64,000 nucleotides of DNA from Dyella tabacisoli (GCF_003350925.1 NZ_KZ857174.1:271229-335228); one strand, 5' to 3'. Positions 8,270-18,256 are shown, counted from the first letter of the stretch. The notes: a model not told the origin generated them from the letters alone. Program-made: numbers and translations.

Positions 8270-9538
8270 ATGATTCGCGATACTTCCGCTCAAGACCGCC
8301 TGGTCGAGGTCAAGCCAAATCGTAAGCGTCTAATCATGATCGGTGGCGGCGTGGCCGTGCTTGCCGTGCTGGCGCTGGTGCTACCGCAGGCCAGTCGCCT
8401 GTTTTCCGCCGATGCGTCGGTCAGTACGTCGCGGCTGGCGTTCGGCGTGGTCGAGCGCGGCTTATTTGTGCGCGACATCGCCGCCGAGGGCAAAGTGGTG
8501 GCGGCGGTAAGCCCCACGCTTTATGCCACCTCGGGTGGTGCGGTGACCTTGAAGGTGCACGCCGGCGATTCAGTCAAGAAAGACCAGGTGCTTGCCACGA
8601 TCGTCAGCCCCGAGCTGACCAACAAGCTGGCGCAAGAGCAGAGTGCCGCCGACGCGATGGAAGTCGATTACAAGCGGGCGCAGATCGACGCGCGCAAGAA
8701 GCGCGGCGAGTTGCAGAAAGCACTGGATAACGCACAGATCGATCAGAAGTCGGCCGAGAGCGACCTGGTGCGCTACCAGAAGGCCTTCGCGCAAGGCGCC
8801 GTGCCCAGCCGCGATGTAGACAAGGCCAAAGACACGCTGCAAAAAGCGCAGATCACCACACGCCATGCCACGACCGATCTGGGCATGGACGGCGACAGCC
8901 AGAATTTCGATATCGAATCGAAGAAGCTTGCGCACGATCGCCAGGTGCTGCTGGTGAAAGACCTGCTGCGCCAGGTCGACGACCTCAATGTGCGTTCGCC
9001 GGTCGACGGCCAGGTCGGCCAGCTATTTATCGCCGAGCGCGCCACCGTGGCCAAAGATGCGCAGTTGCTCAGCGTCATCGACCTTTCCGCGCTGGTAGTG
9101 GAAATGAAAGTGCCGGAAAGTTTCGCTCGCGATCTGGGCATCGGCATGGGCGGCGAGATCACCGGCAACGGCAATACCTGGAAGGGCCTGGTCAGTGCGA
9201 TCTCGCCTGAAGTGGTCAATGGCGAAGTGGCGGCGCGGCTGCGCTTCGACGGCGAGACGCCGAAGCAACTGCGGCAGAATCAACGTCTGTCGGTGCGCAT
9301 CTTGCTCGATAAGCGCGACAACGTACTGATGGTGCAGCGCGGTTCCTTTGTCGACGAATCCGGTGGCAGCTATGCCTACCTGGTGCGCGACGGCATCGCC
9401 GAGAAACACCCGATCCGCGTCGGCGCCAACAGCATCGACAAAGTGGAAATTCTCGATGGCCTCAAAGAAGGCGACCGCATCGTGACCTCCGGCACCGACA
9501 GTTTCAAAAACGCGGCCCGCGTAGCCATCAGCCGCTAA
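8270..9538 (+). CDS. HlyD/MacA-family periplasmic adaptor protein
   Basis: The 422-residue product is a membrane-fusion protein of the RND/MacA type. It has one N-terminal membrane anchor (about residues 21-39), a biotinyl-lipoyl-like half-motif (GAVTLKVHAGDSVKKDQVLA), a long Lys/Gln/Ala-rich alpha-helical hairpin (about 115-235), the second lipoyl half (DLNVRSPVDGQVGQLF) and a C-terminal beta-barrel domain. Such adaptors bridge an inner-membrane ABC pump and an outer-membrane TolC-like channel. It is the first gene after the sigma-54 promoter and heads the ATPase and permease series. No outer-membrane factor is encoded nearby. Confidence 0.9.
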   Translation: MIRDTSAQDRLVEVKPNRKRLIMIGGGVAVLAVLALVLPQASRLFSADASVSTSRLAFGVVERGLFVRDIAAEGKVVAAVSPTLYATSGGAVTLKVHAGDSVKKDQVLATIVSPELTNKLAQEQSAADAMEVDYKRAQIDARKKRGELQKALDNAQIDQKSAESDLVRYQKAFAQGAVPSRDVDKAKDTLQKAQITTRHATTDLGMDGDSQNFDIESKKLAHDRQVLLVKDLLRQVDDLNVRSPVDGQVGQLFIAERATVAKDAQLLSVIDLSALVVEMKVPESFARDLGIGMGGEITGNGNTWKGLVSAISPEVVNGEVAARLRFDGETPKQLRQNQRLSVRILLDKRDNVLMVQRGSFVDESGGSYAYLVRDGIAEKHPIRVGANSIDKVEILDGLKEGDRIVTSGTDSFKNAARVAISR

Positions 9539-9545
9539 TGATTTC

Positions 9546-9665
9546 TCCCTCCCTGCGACCGAAGAGAGCCCCTCTTCGGGACATGCGGGGGAGGGCTGGG
9601 GTGGGGTGAGCCTTGCGGCAAGCCTTCACCCCCTCCCAGCCTCCCTCTGTGCACAAGGGGAGGAG
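9546..9665. repeat. Tandem C-rich/G-rich palindromic repeats
   Basis: Between the adaptor and ATPase genes lie two related units of the CCCTCC...GGAGGG extragenic palindrome. One has an internal hairpin around GACCGAAGAG...CTCTTCGGGAC. The units resemble those at 18257-18365 and 25563-25706. They may stabilise or punctuate the polycistronic message. Confidence 0.6.
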
Positions 9666-9691
9666 TTAAAACCACCACGAAGGATTCAGCC

Positions 9692-10417
9692 ATGCTCAAG
9701 ATGACTCACCTGTCCAAGGTCTACCGCACCGAAGTAGTGGAGACCTATGCGCTGCGCGATTTCAATATCGATGTGAAAGAAGGCGAGTTCGTCGCCGTGA
9801 CCGGGCCATCGGGCTCGGGCAAAACGACGTTTCTCACCATCGCCGGATTGTTGGAAACCTTCACCGGTGGCGAGTACCACCTCGATGGCGTCGAAGTAAG
9901 TCATTTGAACGACAACGCGCGTTCGAAGATCCGCAACGAAAAAATCGGCTTCATCTTTCAGGCATTCAACCTGATTCCCGACCTCAATGTGTTCGATAAC
10001 GTCGAAGTGCCGCTGCGCTATCGCGGCATGAAATCGGCCGAACGCAAGAAGCGCATCATGGAATCGCTGGAGCGCGTGGGCCTGGCCTCGCGAGCCAAGC
10101 ACTATCCGGCCGAACTCTCCGGCGGTCAGCAGCAGCGTGTAGCTATCGCGCGCGCATTGGCCGGTTCGCCGCGCCTGCTGCTCGCCGACGAACCGACCGG
10201 CAACCTGGATACGCAGATGGCGCGCAGCGTGCTGGAGCTGCTCGAAGAGATCCATCGCGAAGGCGCCACCATCGTCATGGTGACCCACGATCCCGAGCTG
10301 GCCGCACGCGCCCAGCGCAACGTGCATGTCATCGATGGTCAAGTGGTCGACCTGGCGGAAGACCCGCGCTTCCACGCGCATGTGGCGCAAGTGGCGGAAG
10401 CCACGCACGGCCGTTGA
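9692..10417 (+). CDS. ABC transporter ATP-binding protein (MacB/LolD type)
   Basis: The 241-residue nucleotide-binding protein has Walker A GPSGSGKT at residues 38-45, a Q-loop (IFQAFNLIPDLNV), the signature LSGGQQQRVAIARAL, Walker B LLLADEP followed by TGNLD, and the H-loop MVTHDPE. The TGNLD sequence and size are typical of LolD/MacB-type ATPases that drive mechanotransmission permeases. It is the only ATPase for the ten permease genes that follow, so it presumably serves several permease dimers. Confidence 0.95.
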   Translation: MLKMTHLSKVYRTEVVETYALRDFNIDVKEGEFVAVTGPSGSGKTTFLTIAGLLETFTGGEYHLDGVEVSHLNDNARSKIRNEKIGFIFQAFNLIPDLNVFDNVEVPLRYRGMKSAERKKRIMESLERVGLASRAKHYPAELSGGQQQRVAIARALAGSPRLLLADEPTGNLDTQMARSVLELLEEIHREGATIVMVTHDPELAARAQRNVHVIDGQVVDLAEDPRFHAHVAQVAEATHGR

Positions 10418-10492
10418 TCGAGAAGGGCCTCTTCCCCGGCGGTGTCGGGGAAGAGGTTGGGGGAAGCAGCAACAGCTATTCGGAAATCATCC

Positions 10493-11800
10493 ATGTTCGC
10501 TTACTACTTTCAGCTTGGCCTGCGCAGCTTGCGCCGCAACCCGATCTTGACCGCGCTGATGGTGATGGCGATCGGTTTCGGCGTAGCGGCGTCGATGACC
10601 ACGTACTCGGTCTTTCGAGCTACGTCGAATAATCCGATTCCGCAGAAATCGTCGCAGCTATTCGCTGTGCAAATCGATAACTGGGGGCCGGAAGACAACG
10701 ACAAGGGCGAGCCGGCGAGTTCGCTGAACTACACCGATTCCATAGCGTTGATGAAGGCGCATAAGGCCAAACGGCAAACCGCGCTGTATCCGGTGGGCCT
10801 GGCGGCAGTACCTGCCGACGCCAATCTGTTGCCGTTTCGTACCAACGGCTACGCCGTTTACGGCGATGCTTTTCCGATGTTCGATATGCCGTTTCTCTAC
10901 GGTGGCGGCTGGAGCTCGGCCGAGGACGACGGTCATGCGGCTGTCGTGGTTATCGCCCGCTCCATCAACGACAAATTGTTCAACGGCGCCAACAGCGTAG
11001 GGCGCGAGATCAATCTCGATGGACACAACTATCGTGTCACCGGCGTGCTCGATAGCTGGGACCCAAAGCCCTTGTTCTTTGATCCGGTCAACACCTCGGG
11101 TTTTGACGATCCGGTGGACTTATTCATTCCGTTCACGCGTGCCATCGAATTGAAGATGAGCACCAACGGCAACAACAACTGCAACAAAAATCCGGGCGAT
11201 GGTTGGGATGCCTGGCTGCATTCGGAGTGCATCTGGGCACAGTTCTGGGTCGAGGCGCCAAGCAAGGCCGACGTCGATACCTATCGACAGTTCTTGCAGG
11301 GCTATGCCGCCGAGCAGCAGCGCGCGGGGCGTTTTCATTGGGCGCCCAACGTGCGTACCCGCGATGTCATGGATTGGCTCGATCATCAAAATGTAGTGCC
11401 GGCCGAATCGAAGATTTCATTGCTGGTGGCGATGGGTTTCTTGCTGATCTGCCTGGTCAACACGGTCGGTTTGTTGCTGGCTAAATTCATGCGGCGCGCG
11501 CCGGAGATCGGTGTACGCCGTGCGCTCGGCGCATCGCGCCGTGAAATTTACGGGCAATTTTTGATCGAGGCCGGCACGGTCGGTTTGGCCGGCGGCCTGC
11601 TCGGCTTATTGCTCACCGGCCTGGGTGTGTTTGGTGTGTCCTTGGTGTTCGACCCGAAGATCGCGCGACTGGCCACGCTCGATGCTTCGCTGGTGGCGCT
11701 GACCATGCTGGTGGCGGTATTGGCCACGGTATTGGCGGCGTTCTATCCGACCTGGCGTGCGGCGCAAGTGCAGCCCGCCTGGCAACTGAAATCCAACTGA
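10493..11800 (+). CDS. FtsX/MacB-type ABC permease, A-type subunit of pair 1
   Basis: The 435-residue protein has the MacB/LolC plan: one N-terminal membrane helix (LTALMVMAIGFGVAASMTTY), a large periplasmic domain, and three C-terminal helices. The junction motif NTVGLLLAKFMRRAPEIGVRRALGASRR marks the coupling region, and it ends in PAWQLKSN. A-type subunits here share the start M-F-x-Y-Y and a periplasmic Cys pair (NNNCN... and SECIW). The ATG at 10493 begins that signature; an upstream in-frame start at 10442 is weaker. It pairs with the B-type gene 13 bases downstream. Confidence 0.9.
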   Translation: MFAYYFQLGLRSLRRNPILTALMVMAIGFGVAASMTTYSVFRATSNNPIPQKSSQLFAVQIDNWGPEDNDKGEPASSLNYTDSIALMKAHKAKRQTALYPVGLAAVPADANLLPFRTNGYAVYGDAFPMFDMPFLYGGGWSSAEDDGHAAVVVIARSINDKLFNGANSVGREINLDGHNYRVTGVLDSWDPKPLFFDPVNTSGFDDPVDLFIPFTRAIELKMSTNGNNNCNKNPGDGWDAWLHSECIWAQFWVEAPSKADVDTYRQFLQGYAAEQQRAGRFHWAPNVRTRDVMDWLDHQNVVPAESKISLLVAMGFLLICLVNTVGLLLAKFMRRAPEIGVRRALGASRREIYGQFLIEAGTVGLAGGLLGLLLTGLGVFGVSLVFDPKIARLATLDASLVALTMLVAVLATVLAAFYPTWRAAQVQPAWQLKSN

Positions 11801-11813
11801 GCGCGAAACGACC

Positions 11814-13046
11814 ATGATGCAGATCAAACCGATTCTCGCCGCGCTCAAACGTCATAAGGCCGGCACCATTCTTATCGCCCTGCAAATCGCCCTGACCTTG
11901 GCGATCGTCTGCAATGCGCTGTTCATCATTCAACAGCGCGTGGATCGACTGTCGCGGCCCACCGGCATGATCGAGACCGATCTGATGGCGATTCAGAACC
12001 GCTGGGTGGGCATCGACGATGAGGCGACCGCGCCGTTAGTCAAGGCCGATATACAGATACTGCGCTCATTACCTGGTGTGGAAGATGCGGTGTCGACCAA
12101 TTCGTTTCCGCTGCGCGGCGGCGGTTGGTCGATGGGTGTTCGCCTTAATCCCACGGCGAAGAAGCCGATAACGCAGACCACGCTTTACTTCGTCGACGAT
12201 CATGCCTTGCCCACGATGGGCGCCAAGTTGATCGCCGGACGTAATTTCCGTGCCGACGAAGTAGTCACGATAGATCCCAAGGTGTTCGAGTCATCGCCGG
12301 TCGTCATTATCACTAAGGCGCTGGCCGACAAAGTTTTTCCTGATGGTTCGGCGCTGGGTAAGCAGATCTATATCACCGAGGGCGCACCCTCAAGCACCGT
12401 GATCGGCATCGTCGAGCGTCTGCAGGTGCCGTGGAATGGCAATTTCGCCAACAAATTCGAAGGCAACTCCACACTGTTGCCCATACAGCTCAGCGGCAAC
12501 TTCAGCGCCTATTTGATCCGCAGCAAACCAGGCCAGCTCGCCAGTGTTCTCAAGGCAGCACCGGCGGCGTTATTCAAAGCCAATCGCATGCGGGTGATTC
12601 CGAGCGAACGTGGCGTGCGTACTTACGCAGATGTGCGCGAGCAGGCTTATAAGAGCGATCGCGGCATGGCGATATTGATGGGCATCATCTGCGTGGTGCT
12701 GCTGGCGATCACCGCCGCGGGCATCGTCGGCTTGACCAGTTTCTGGGTCGGGCAACGGCGTAAGCAGATCGGCGTGCGCCGTGCCCTGGGCGCAACCAAG
12801 CACGACATCCTCAGTTATTTCCTTACCGAGAATCTGCTGATCGGCATCGGCGGCGTGGTCGTGGGCGCCATGTTGGCGGTAGGGATGAATCTCTGGCTGA
12901 TGCAGCAGTTTGAAATGGCCCGCCTGTCGCCGGTGTATGTGATCGCCGGCGTGATCGTGCTGTTGTTGCTGGGTCAGGGCGCGGTGCTGGCGCCGGCGAT
13001 GCGTGCCGCGCGCGTATCCCCCGTAGAAGCCACCCGGTCGGTTTAG
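11814..13046 (+). CDS. FtsX/MacB-type ABC permease, B-type subunit of pair 1
   Basis: This 410-residue permease belongs to the second sequence type of the array. It has the N-terminus MQIKPILAALKRHKAGT (ATG at 11814 or 11817), TM1 with the shared AIVCNALFII, a periplasmic domain, and the block GIVGLTSFWVGQRRKQIGVRRALGAT before two more helices. It ends SPVEATRSV. B-type proteins lack the periplasmic Cys pair of the A-type. It most probably forms a heterodimer with the preceding protein, as LolC/LolE do. Confidence 0.9.
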   Translation: MMQIKPILAALKRHKAGTILIALQIALTLAIVCNALFIIQQRVDRLSRPTGMIETDLMAIQNRWVGIDDEATAPLVKADIQILRSLPGVEDAVSTNSFPLRGGGWSMGVRLNPTAKKPITQTTLYFVDDHALPTMGAKLIAGRNFRADEVVTIDPKVFESSPVVIITKALADKVFPDGSALGKQIYITEGAPSSTVIGIVERLQVPWNGNFANKFEGNSTLLPIQLSGNFSAYLIRSKPGQLASVLKAAPAALFKANRMRVIPSERGVRTYADVREQAYKSDRGMAILMGIICVVLLAITAAGIVGLTSFWVGQRRKQIGVRRALGATKHDILSYFLTENLLIGIGGVVVGAMLAVGMNLWLMQQFEMARLSPVYVIAGVIVLLLLGQGAVLAPAMRAARVSPVEATRSV

Positions 13047-13047
13047 T

Positions 13048-13075
13048 TTTCCCTCCTCCCTTGCTTGCAAGGGGG
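13048..13075. repeat. Short C-rich/G-rich palindrome between permease pairs 1 and 2
   Basis: CCCTCCTCCCTTGC followed by GCAAGGGGGG forms a compact hairpin in the 46-base gap. It belongs to the dispersed palindrome family seen elsewhere in the window. Confidence 0.5.
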
Positions 13076-13092
13076 GCATCACGGAGCAATGA

Positions 13093-14406
13093 ATGTTTGT
13101 GCACTATGCCCAGCTCGGATTACTCAGCCTGCGTCGCAACCCGCTGCTGACTGCCTTGATGATTATGTCGATTGCTTTCGGCGTGGCGGCATCGATGGTC
13201 ACTTATGCGGTGTTTCGGGCGGTGTCGGGTGATCCAATTCCACAAAAATCGGCGCACTTGTTCGCTCCGCAAGTGGATAACTGGGGGCCGCAGTACAACC
13301 GCAAGGGCGAGCCGGCTTCGGCCATGACTTATACCGACGCGATGGCCTTGATGCATGCACATAAGGCGAAGCGGCAAACGGTGTTGTTCCAGGTGCTGAT
13401 GTCGGTCATGCCGACACAGGGTTCCGGCCTTCCATTCAAGTCGGCGGGCTACGCCACCTACGGCGATTTCTTTTCGATGTTCGACGTGCCGTTTCAATAC
13501 GGCCAGGGTTGGAATGCGCAAGACGACGATAACCGCGCCGCGGTGGCGGTCATCAGTCGCGATCTCAACCAGAAGCTGTTCGGCGGCGCCAACAGCGTAG
13601 GGCGGGAGATCGAGCTGGAAGAGCAAACCTATCGCATTGTCGGCGTTACCGAGCACTGGGATCCCAAGCCGCGCTTCTTCGACATGTTCAACGGCAATGC
13701 GTATACCGATGCATCGGAGGTCTACATCCCGTTCACTCACGCCATCGATTTGAAGATGGATACCGGCGGCAATAACAGTTGCAGCGGTGTCGGCAATCGC
13801 GGTGTCGGCTGGGATGGCTGGATTCGCGGCGAGTGCGTGTGGATCAGCCCCTGGGTGGAGTTGGACAGCAAGGCCGATGCCGATGAATACCTGCAGTTCT
13901 TGCATGCCTATGCGCAGGAGCAGCAACGTGCCGGCCGCTTTAGCTGGGCACCCAATGTGCGCTTGCGCGACGTCAACGCATGGCTCGAATTCCAGCATGC
14001 AGTACCGCCGGAGAGCCGCCTTTCATTGACGGTTGCATTGGGCTTTTTCGTGATCTGCCTGGTCAACACCATCGGCTTGTTGTTGGCCAAGTTCATGCGC
14101 CGCGCGCCGGAGATCGGCATTCGCCGCGCGCTGGGTGCATCGCGCGCGGACATCTATCGGCAGTTTCTGGCTGAGGCGGGCATGGTCGGCCTGGCGGGCG
14201 GTGTCTTGGGGCTGTTCTTGACGGGCCTTGGCATGGCGGGAGCGGGCATGGTGTTCGAGCCTCAGATCGCTCGGCTGGCGCATCTGGATATGTCGCTGGT
14301 CGCGCTGACTTTGCTGGTCGCCATAGGGGCCACTGTATTGGCGGCGTTCTATCCCACCTGGCGGGCGGCGCAAGTGCAGCCGGCCTGGCAGCTCAAGTCC
14401 AACTGA
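13093..14406 (+). CDS. FtsX/MacB-type ABC permease, A-type subunit of pair 2
   Basis: The 437-residue product is close to the A-type permease of pair 1. It shares the start MFVHYAQLGLLSLRRNPLLT, the periplasmic blocks SMFDVPFQYGQGW and GGANSVGREIELE, the Cys pair (NNSCS... and GECVW), the coupling motif NTIGLLLAKFMRRAPEIGIRRALGAS, and the end PAWQLKSN. The likeness to pair 1 over the whole length suggests tandem duplication, with periplasmic loops diverging most. Confidence 0.9.
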   Translation: MFVHYAQLGLLSLRRNPLLTALMIMSIAFGVAASMVTYAVFRAVSGDPIPQKSAHLFAPQVDNWGPQYNRKGEPASAMTYTDAMALMHAHKAKRQTVLFQVLMSVMPTQGSGLPFKSAGYATYGDFFSMFDVPFQYGQGWNAQDDDNRAAVAVISRDLNQKLFGGANSVGREIELEEQTYRIVGVTEHWDPKPRFFDMFNGNAYTDASEVYIPFTHAIDLKMDTGGNNSCSGVGNRGVGWDGWIRGECVWISPWVELDSKADADEYLQFLHAYAQEQQRAGRFSWAPNVRLRDVNAWLEFQHAVPPESRLSLTVALGFFVICLVNTIGLLLAKFMRRAPEIGIRRALGASRADIYRQFLAEAGMVGLAGGVLGLFLTGLGMAGAGMVFEPQIARLAHLDMSLVALTLLVAIGATVLAAFYPTWRAAQVQPAWQLKSN

Positions 14407-14416
14407 GGGATCGATC

Positions 14417-15661
14417 ATGCAGATCAAACCTATTCTTTCCGCATTGCGCCAGCACAAGGCCGGCACAGTGTTGATCGCCATGCAGATCGCCCTGACCCTG
14501 GCCATCGTCTGCAATGCGCTGTTTATTATCCAGCAGCGCCTCGCGCATTTGTCCGAGCCCAGCGGCATCGACGAAACGCATCTTTTCGTGGTCGAAAATC
14601 AGTGGGTAGGCAAACCATCGCCTGACCAGCTCGATGCGCAGATACGCGCCGACCTGAGTGCGCTGCGGCAACTATCCAGCGTGCAGGATGCATCGGTCAG
14701 TAACTCTTATCCGCTACACGGCGGTGGCTGGGACGATGGCCTCAAGCTCAAGCCCGACCAGGCTAACGCCACCACTGAAGCGGCCATCTATTTCGCCGAT
14801 GAGCACATGCTGGCGACCCTGGGCCTGAAGCTGATCGCCGGGCGCAATTTTCGTGCTGACGAAATCGGCCATATGGGCATCCGCGATGCATTGGCGCCAC
14901 CGGTCATCGTCATCACCAAGGCACTGGCGGAAAAGCTTTTCCCATCAGTGGATGGTCATGCGAATGCGGCCCTGGGTAAAACCGTTTACCTGATGAGCAA
15001 TCGGACCACCATCATCGGCATCGTCGATCAACTGCAATCGCAGAGTGTGGCGCGCTGGGCGGCCGATTTCGCGCATCGGTCGGTGTTAGTGCCGCTGCGC
15101 CTGGTGTCGCCGCAAGGCACCTATTATCTGATTCAGGCGAAGCCAGGACAGCTTGACGCTGCCATGCATGCCGCCGAGCCGACGTTGCTTGCGCAAAGTC
15201 GCAAGCGGGTCATCAGCGATAAGGATGGCCTGCTGAGCTTCGCCGAGGTTCGTGCCCACGCCTATGACAGCGACTATGGCATGGCCGTGTTGATGGGCAT
15301 TGTTTGCGTCGTGCTATTGGCGATCACCGCAGCAGGCATCGTCGGCTTGACCAGTTTCTGGGTCGGCCAGCGCCGGCGGCAAATCGGTGTGCGCCGTGCG
15401 CTGGGCGCGACACGCCGGGACATTCTCAGTTACTTCATGACTGAGAACCTGCTGATAAGCAGTGGCGGCGCGTTACTGGGCGTACTGCTCGCCGTCACCA
15501 TGAATCTTTGGCTGGTCATTCGCTTTGAAATGCAGCATCTGTCTCTTCTGTACGTCTTTATAGGGGTGGCGATCTTGCTCTTGCTCGGCCAGTGCGCGGT
15601 GTTGGCGCCGGCCATGCGTGCTGCACAGGTGTCGCCAGTGGAAGCTACGCGAACGGTGTAA
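14417..15661 (+). CDS. FtsX/MacB-type ABC permease, B-type subunit of pair 2
   Basis: The 414-residue B-type permease begins MQIKPILSALRQHKAGT, 10 bases after its A-type partner. It has TM1 AIVCNALFII, the block TAAGIVGLTSFWVGQRRRQIGVRRALGATRRD, and ends SPVEATRTV. Compared with the B-type of pair 1, the periplasmic domain has a few short insertions (around GHMGIRDALAPP and SVDGHANAALG). This fits divergence of substrate or partner contacts after duplication. Confidence 0.9.
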   Translation: MQIKPILSALRQHKAGTVLIAMQIALTLAIVCNALFIIQQRLAHLSEPSGIDETHLFVVENQWVGKPSPDQLDAQIRADLSALRQLSSVQDASVSNSYPLHGGGWDDGLKLKPDQANATTEAAIYFADEHMLATLGLKLIAGRNFRADEIGHMGIRDALAPPVIVITKALAEKLFPSVDGHANAALGKTVYLMSNRTTIIGIVDQLQSQSVARWAADFAHRSVLVPLRLVSPQGTYYLIQAKPGQLDAAMHAAEPTLLAQSRKRVISDKDGLLSFAEVRAHAYDSDYGMAVLMGIVCVVLLAITAAGIVGLTSFWVGQRRRQIGVRRALGATRRDILSYFMTENLLISSGGALLGVLLAVTMNLWLVIRFEMQHLSLLYVFIGVAILLLLGQCAVLAPAMRAAQVSPVEATRTV

Positions 15662-15713
15662 AGACTATTGGCCCTCTTCTTAATAAGCGGAGGGGGCGTC
15701 CTGGGAGATGTAA

Positions 15714-17021
15714 ATGTTCGGCTATTACTTGGACCTGGCGCTGCGCAGCCTCAGGCGCAACAAGATGCTCACCGCATTGATGGTGCTGGCGATCGCGCTC
15801 GGCATCGGCGCCTGCATGACCACGTTCACCGTGTTGCATGTGCTGTCTGGCGATCCGCTGCCGGACAAGAGCGCGCGACTGTTCTATCCGCAGGTCGACC
15901 CGCTGGATATGGACGGCTATGAGGCCGGCAAGGAGCCAGAGCGGCAGGTCACCTGGATCGACGGCATGAACCTGCTCAAGGCCAAGCGCGGCGAACGGCA
16001 GGCGCTGATGACGGGTGGCGCAGTGCCGGTACAGCCGACGCAATCGAGCATGGACCCGTTCTTCAGCGATGCGCGCTATACCACGGCCGATTTCTTTCCG
16101 ATGTTCGAGACACCGTTTCTCTATGGTCACGGCTGGAGCGAGGCAGAAGACGATGGCAAGGCTCGTGTGGCAGTGATTTCAAGGTCGCTCAACGACAAGC
16201 TATTCGACGGCAAGGACAGTACCAATCAGATACTGCGCATGAAGGACACGGCGTTCCGAGTGATCGGCGTGCTCGATAACTGGCGCCCCAATCCGCATTT
16301 CTACGACCTCAATATGGGCCAATACTCCGTTGCCGAGGACGTATTTCTGCCGCTTGCCACATCGCGCGACCTGAACCTTGCGCGAAACGGCAGCAGGAAT
16401 TGTTGGGGCAAGGGCGGCGGCAACGACGATGAACACCTCGAAGTCGCCACCTGCGTATGGCTGCAGTTCTGGGTACAACTGCAAAGCGCAGACAAGGCCG
16501 CCGATTACCGCACCTTCCTGGATAACTATTCGAAGGAGCAGAAGGCGCTGGGGCGCTTTGAACGGCCGTCCAACGTCCGCCTGTCGAACCTGATGGAGTG
16601 GTTGGACGTCAATAAAGTGGTTCCTAGCGATGTGCGCCTGCAAAGCTGGCTGGCGCTGGGTTTCCTGATGGTTTGCCTGGTCAACACGGTCGGGCTGATG
16701 CTGGCCAAATTCTTGCGCCGTTCCGGTGAACTCGGCGTTCGGCGCGCGCTGGGTGCTTCCAGGCGCGAGGTGTTTATGCAGTTGCTGGTGGAGGCCGGTG
16801 TGATTGGCCTGGCCGGCGGTGTGGGCGGCGTGCTGCTGGCCTATCTCGGTCTTTGGCTGGTGCGGTTGCAGCCGGCGGACTATGCCTCGCTGGCGCATCT
16901 GGACCTGCCGATGTTGCTGATTACTTTTGTTCTCGCCATTACCGCCAGTCTGCTGTCGGGCCTGCTGCCCGCCTGGCGCGCATGCCAGATCACTCCTGCG
17001 CTGCAGTTGAAGAGCCAATGA
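15714..17021 (+). CDS. FtsX/MacB-type ABC permease, A-type subunit of pair 3
   Basis: The 435-residue A-type permease belongs, with pair 5, to a second A subgroup. It begins MFGYYLDLALRSLRRNKML, has LPDKSARLFYPQVDPLDMDG in the periplasmic domain and ends PALQLKSQ rather than PAWQLKSN. The Cys pair is kept (SRNCW... and ATCVW), and the coupling motif reads NTVGLMLAKFLRRSGELGVRRALGAS. Its TGA overlaps a possible ATG for the next gene. Confidence 0.9.
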   Translation: MFGYYLDLALRSLRRNKMLTALMVLAIALGIGACMTTFTVLHVLSGDPLPDKSARLFYPQVDPLDMDGYEAGKEPERQVTWIDGMNLLKAKRGERQALMTGGAVPVQPTQSSMDPFFSDARYTTADFFPMFETPFLYGHGWSEAEDDGKARVAVISRSLNDKLFDGKDSTNQILRMKDTAFRVIGVLDNWRPNPHFYDLNMGQYSVAEDVFLPLATSRDLNLARNGSRNCWGKGGGNDDEHLEVATCVWLQFWVQLQSADKAADYRTFLDNYSKEQKALGRFERPSNVRLSNLMEWLDVNKVVPSDVRLQSWLALGFLMVCLVNTVGLMLAKFLRRSGELGVRRALGASRREVFMQLLVEAGVIGLAGGVGGVLLAYLGLWLVRLQPADYASLAHLDLPMLLITFVLAITASLLSGLLPAWRACQITPALQLKSQ

Positions 17022-17029
17022 GGGCCGCC

Positions 17030-18253
17030 ATGGATATCCTTCCGATTCTTTCCACGCTGCGTCGGCACAAGATCACCGCCTTGCTGGTGATCTTGGAGAT
17101 TGCGTTGACCTGCGCCATTGTCTGCAACGCGGTGTTTCTGGTCAGCCAGCGGCTGGAGCGCATCCACATGGTCAGCGGTGTCGCCGAGCACGAGCTGCTG
17201 GAAGTGGAACTCGCCAATATCGGTCCAAAAGCCGATGACAGTGCGCGTACCGCGGAGGATCTCGCCGCGCTTCGGCAGATCCCCGGCGTAACGTCGGTGG
17301 CTTCGGTGAACCAGCTTCCTTTCGCCAATTCGTCGAACAACAGCGGTATCAAAATCGATCGAAAACAAAATAAGTCGTCGCTCAATGCCACGACCTATTA
17401 CGGCGAAAATATCGCCGATACGTTCGGCCTGCAGCTTGTCGCGGGCCGTTTCTTGAAGGCTGACGATTACGTGGATATCGACACGGCGAAGAAGGCTTTC
17501 GTTGCTGGCGATGCCAAGGGATTGCCTAAAAATACCGTGATTACCCTTGCCATGGCCGAGCGCTTGTGGCCGGGGCAGCAAGCGTTGGGCAAGCAGATCT
17601 ACATGGGCAACGACCTGCCGTTGACGGTGGTTGGCGTGATAAAGAATCTGGTGCGCCCATCGATCTGGGATGACGCTACCGCGCAGTACAGCATGTTGGT
17701 GCCGATACAGGTCAGCGATGGTGTGTACGCGATTCGTACGGCACCGCAGGAGCGAGATAGGGTACTCAAGGCCGCTCTGGAAAAGCTCAAACAAGCCAAT
17801 CCGCATCGGGTGGTGCTGCAAAAGCGAACCTGGGATGAGATCCGCGAGAAGTTTTTCCAGAACGACCGCGCCATGACCGGCTTGCTGGTTGGCGTATGCG
17901 TGGCGCTACTGGTGGTTACTGCGCTGGGCATCGTCGGCCTTGGCAGCTTCTGGGTAGCTCAGCGTCGTCGTCAGATCGGCGTGCGTCGTGCATTGGGTGC
18001 GACGCGCGGCAACATTCTGCATTACTTCCAGACCGAGAACTTTCTGCTGGCCACCATCGGCATCGTGCTCGGTATGGCGCTGGCGTACGGGGTCAATCTG
18101 TTTCTGATGGTGCACTACGAGCTGCCGCGTCTGCCGGTGATGTATTTGCCGCTGGGCGCGGTGGTGTTGTGGCTGATCGGCCAGGTCGCCGTGCTCGGGC
18201 CTGCCATGCGCGCGGCAGCGGTGCCACCGGTGGTGGCTACACGATCGGTGTAA
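17030..18253 (+). CDS. FtsX/MacB-type ABC permease, B-type subunit of pair 3
   Basis: The 407-residue B-type permease starts MDILPILSTLRRHKITALL. The alternative ATG at 17018 overlaps the preceding stop and would add four residues. TM1 carries AIVCNAVFLV, the coupling block is GIVGLGSFWVAQRRRQIGVRRALGATRGN, and the end is PPVVATRSV. It groups with the B-type of pair 5 in subgroup markers (HYELPRLPVMYLPLGAVVLW). The preceding gene is its A-type partner. Confidence 0.88.
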   Translation: MDILPILSTLRRHKITALLVILEIALTCAIVCNAVFLVSQRLERIHMVSGVAEHELLEVELANIGPKADDSARTAEDLAALRQIPGVTSVASVNQLPFANSSNNSGIKIDRKQNKSSLNATTYYGENIADTFGLQLVAGRFLKADDYVDIDTAKKAFVAGDAKGLPKNTVITLAMAERLWPGQQALGKQIYMGNDLPLTVVGVIKNLVRPSIWDDATAQYSMLVPIQVSDGVYAIRTAPQERDRVLKAALEKLKQANPHRVVLQKRTWDEIREKFFQNDRAMTGLLVGVCVALLVVTALGIVGLGSFWVAQRRRQIGVRRALGATRGNILHYFQTENFLLATIGIVLGMALAYGVNLFLMVHYELPRLPVMYLPLGAVVLWLIGQVAVLGPAMRAAAVPPVVATRSV

Positions 18254-18256
18254 CGA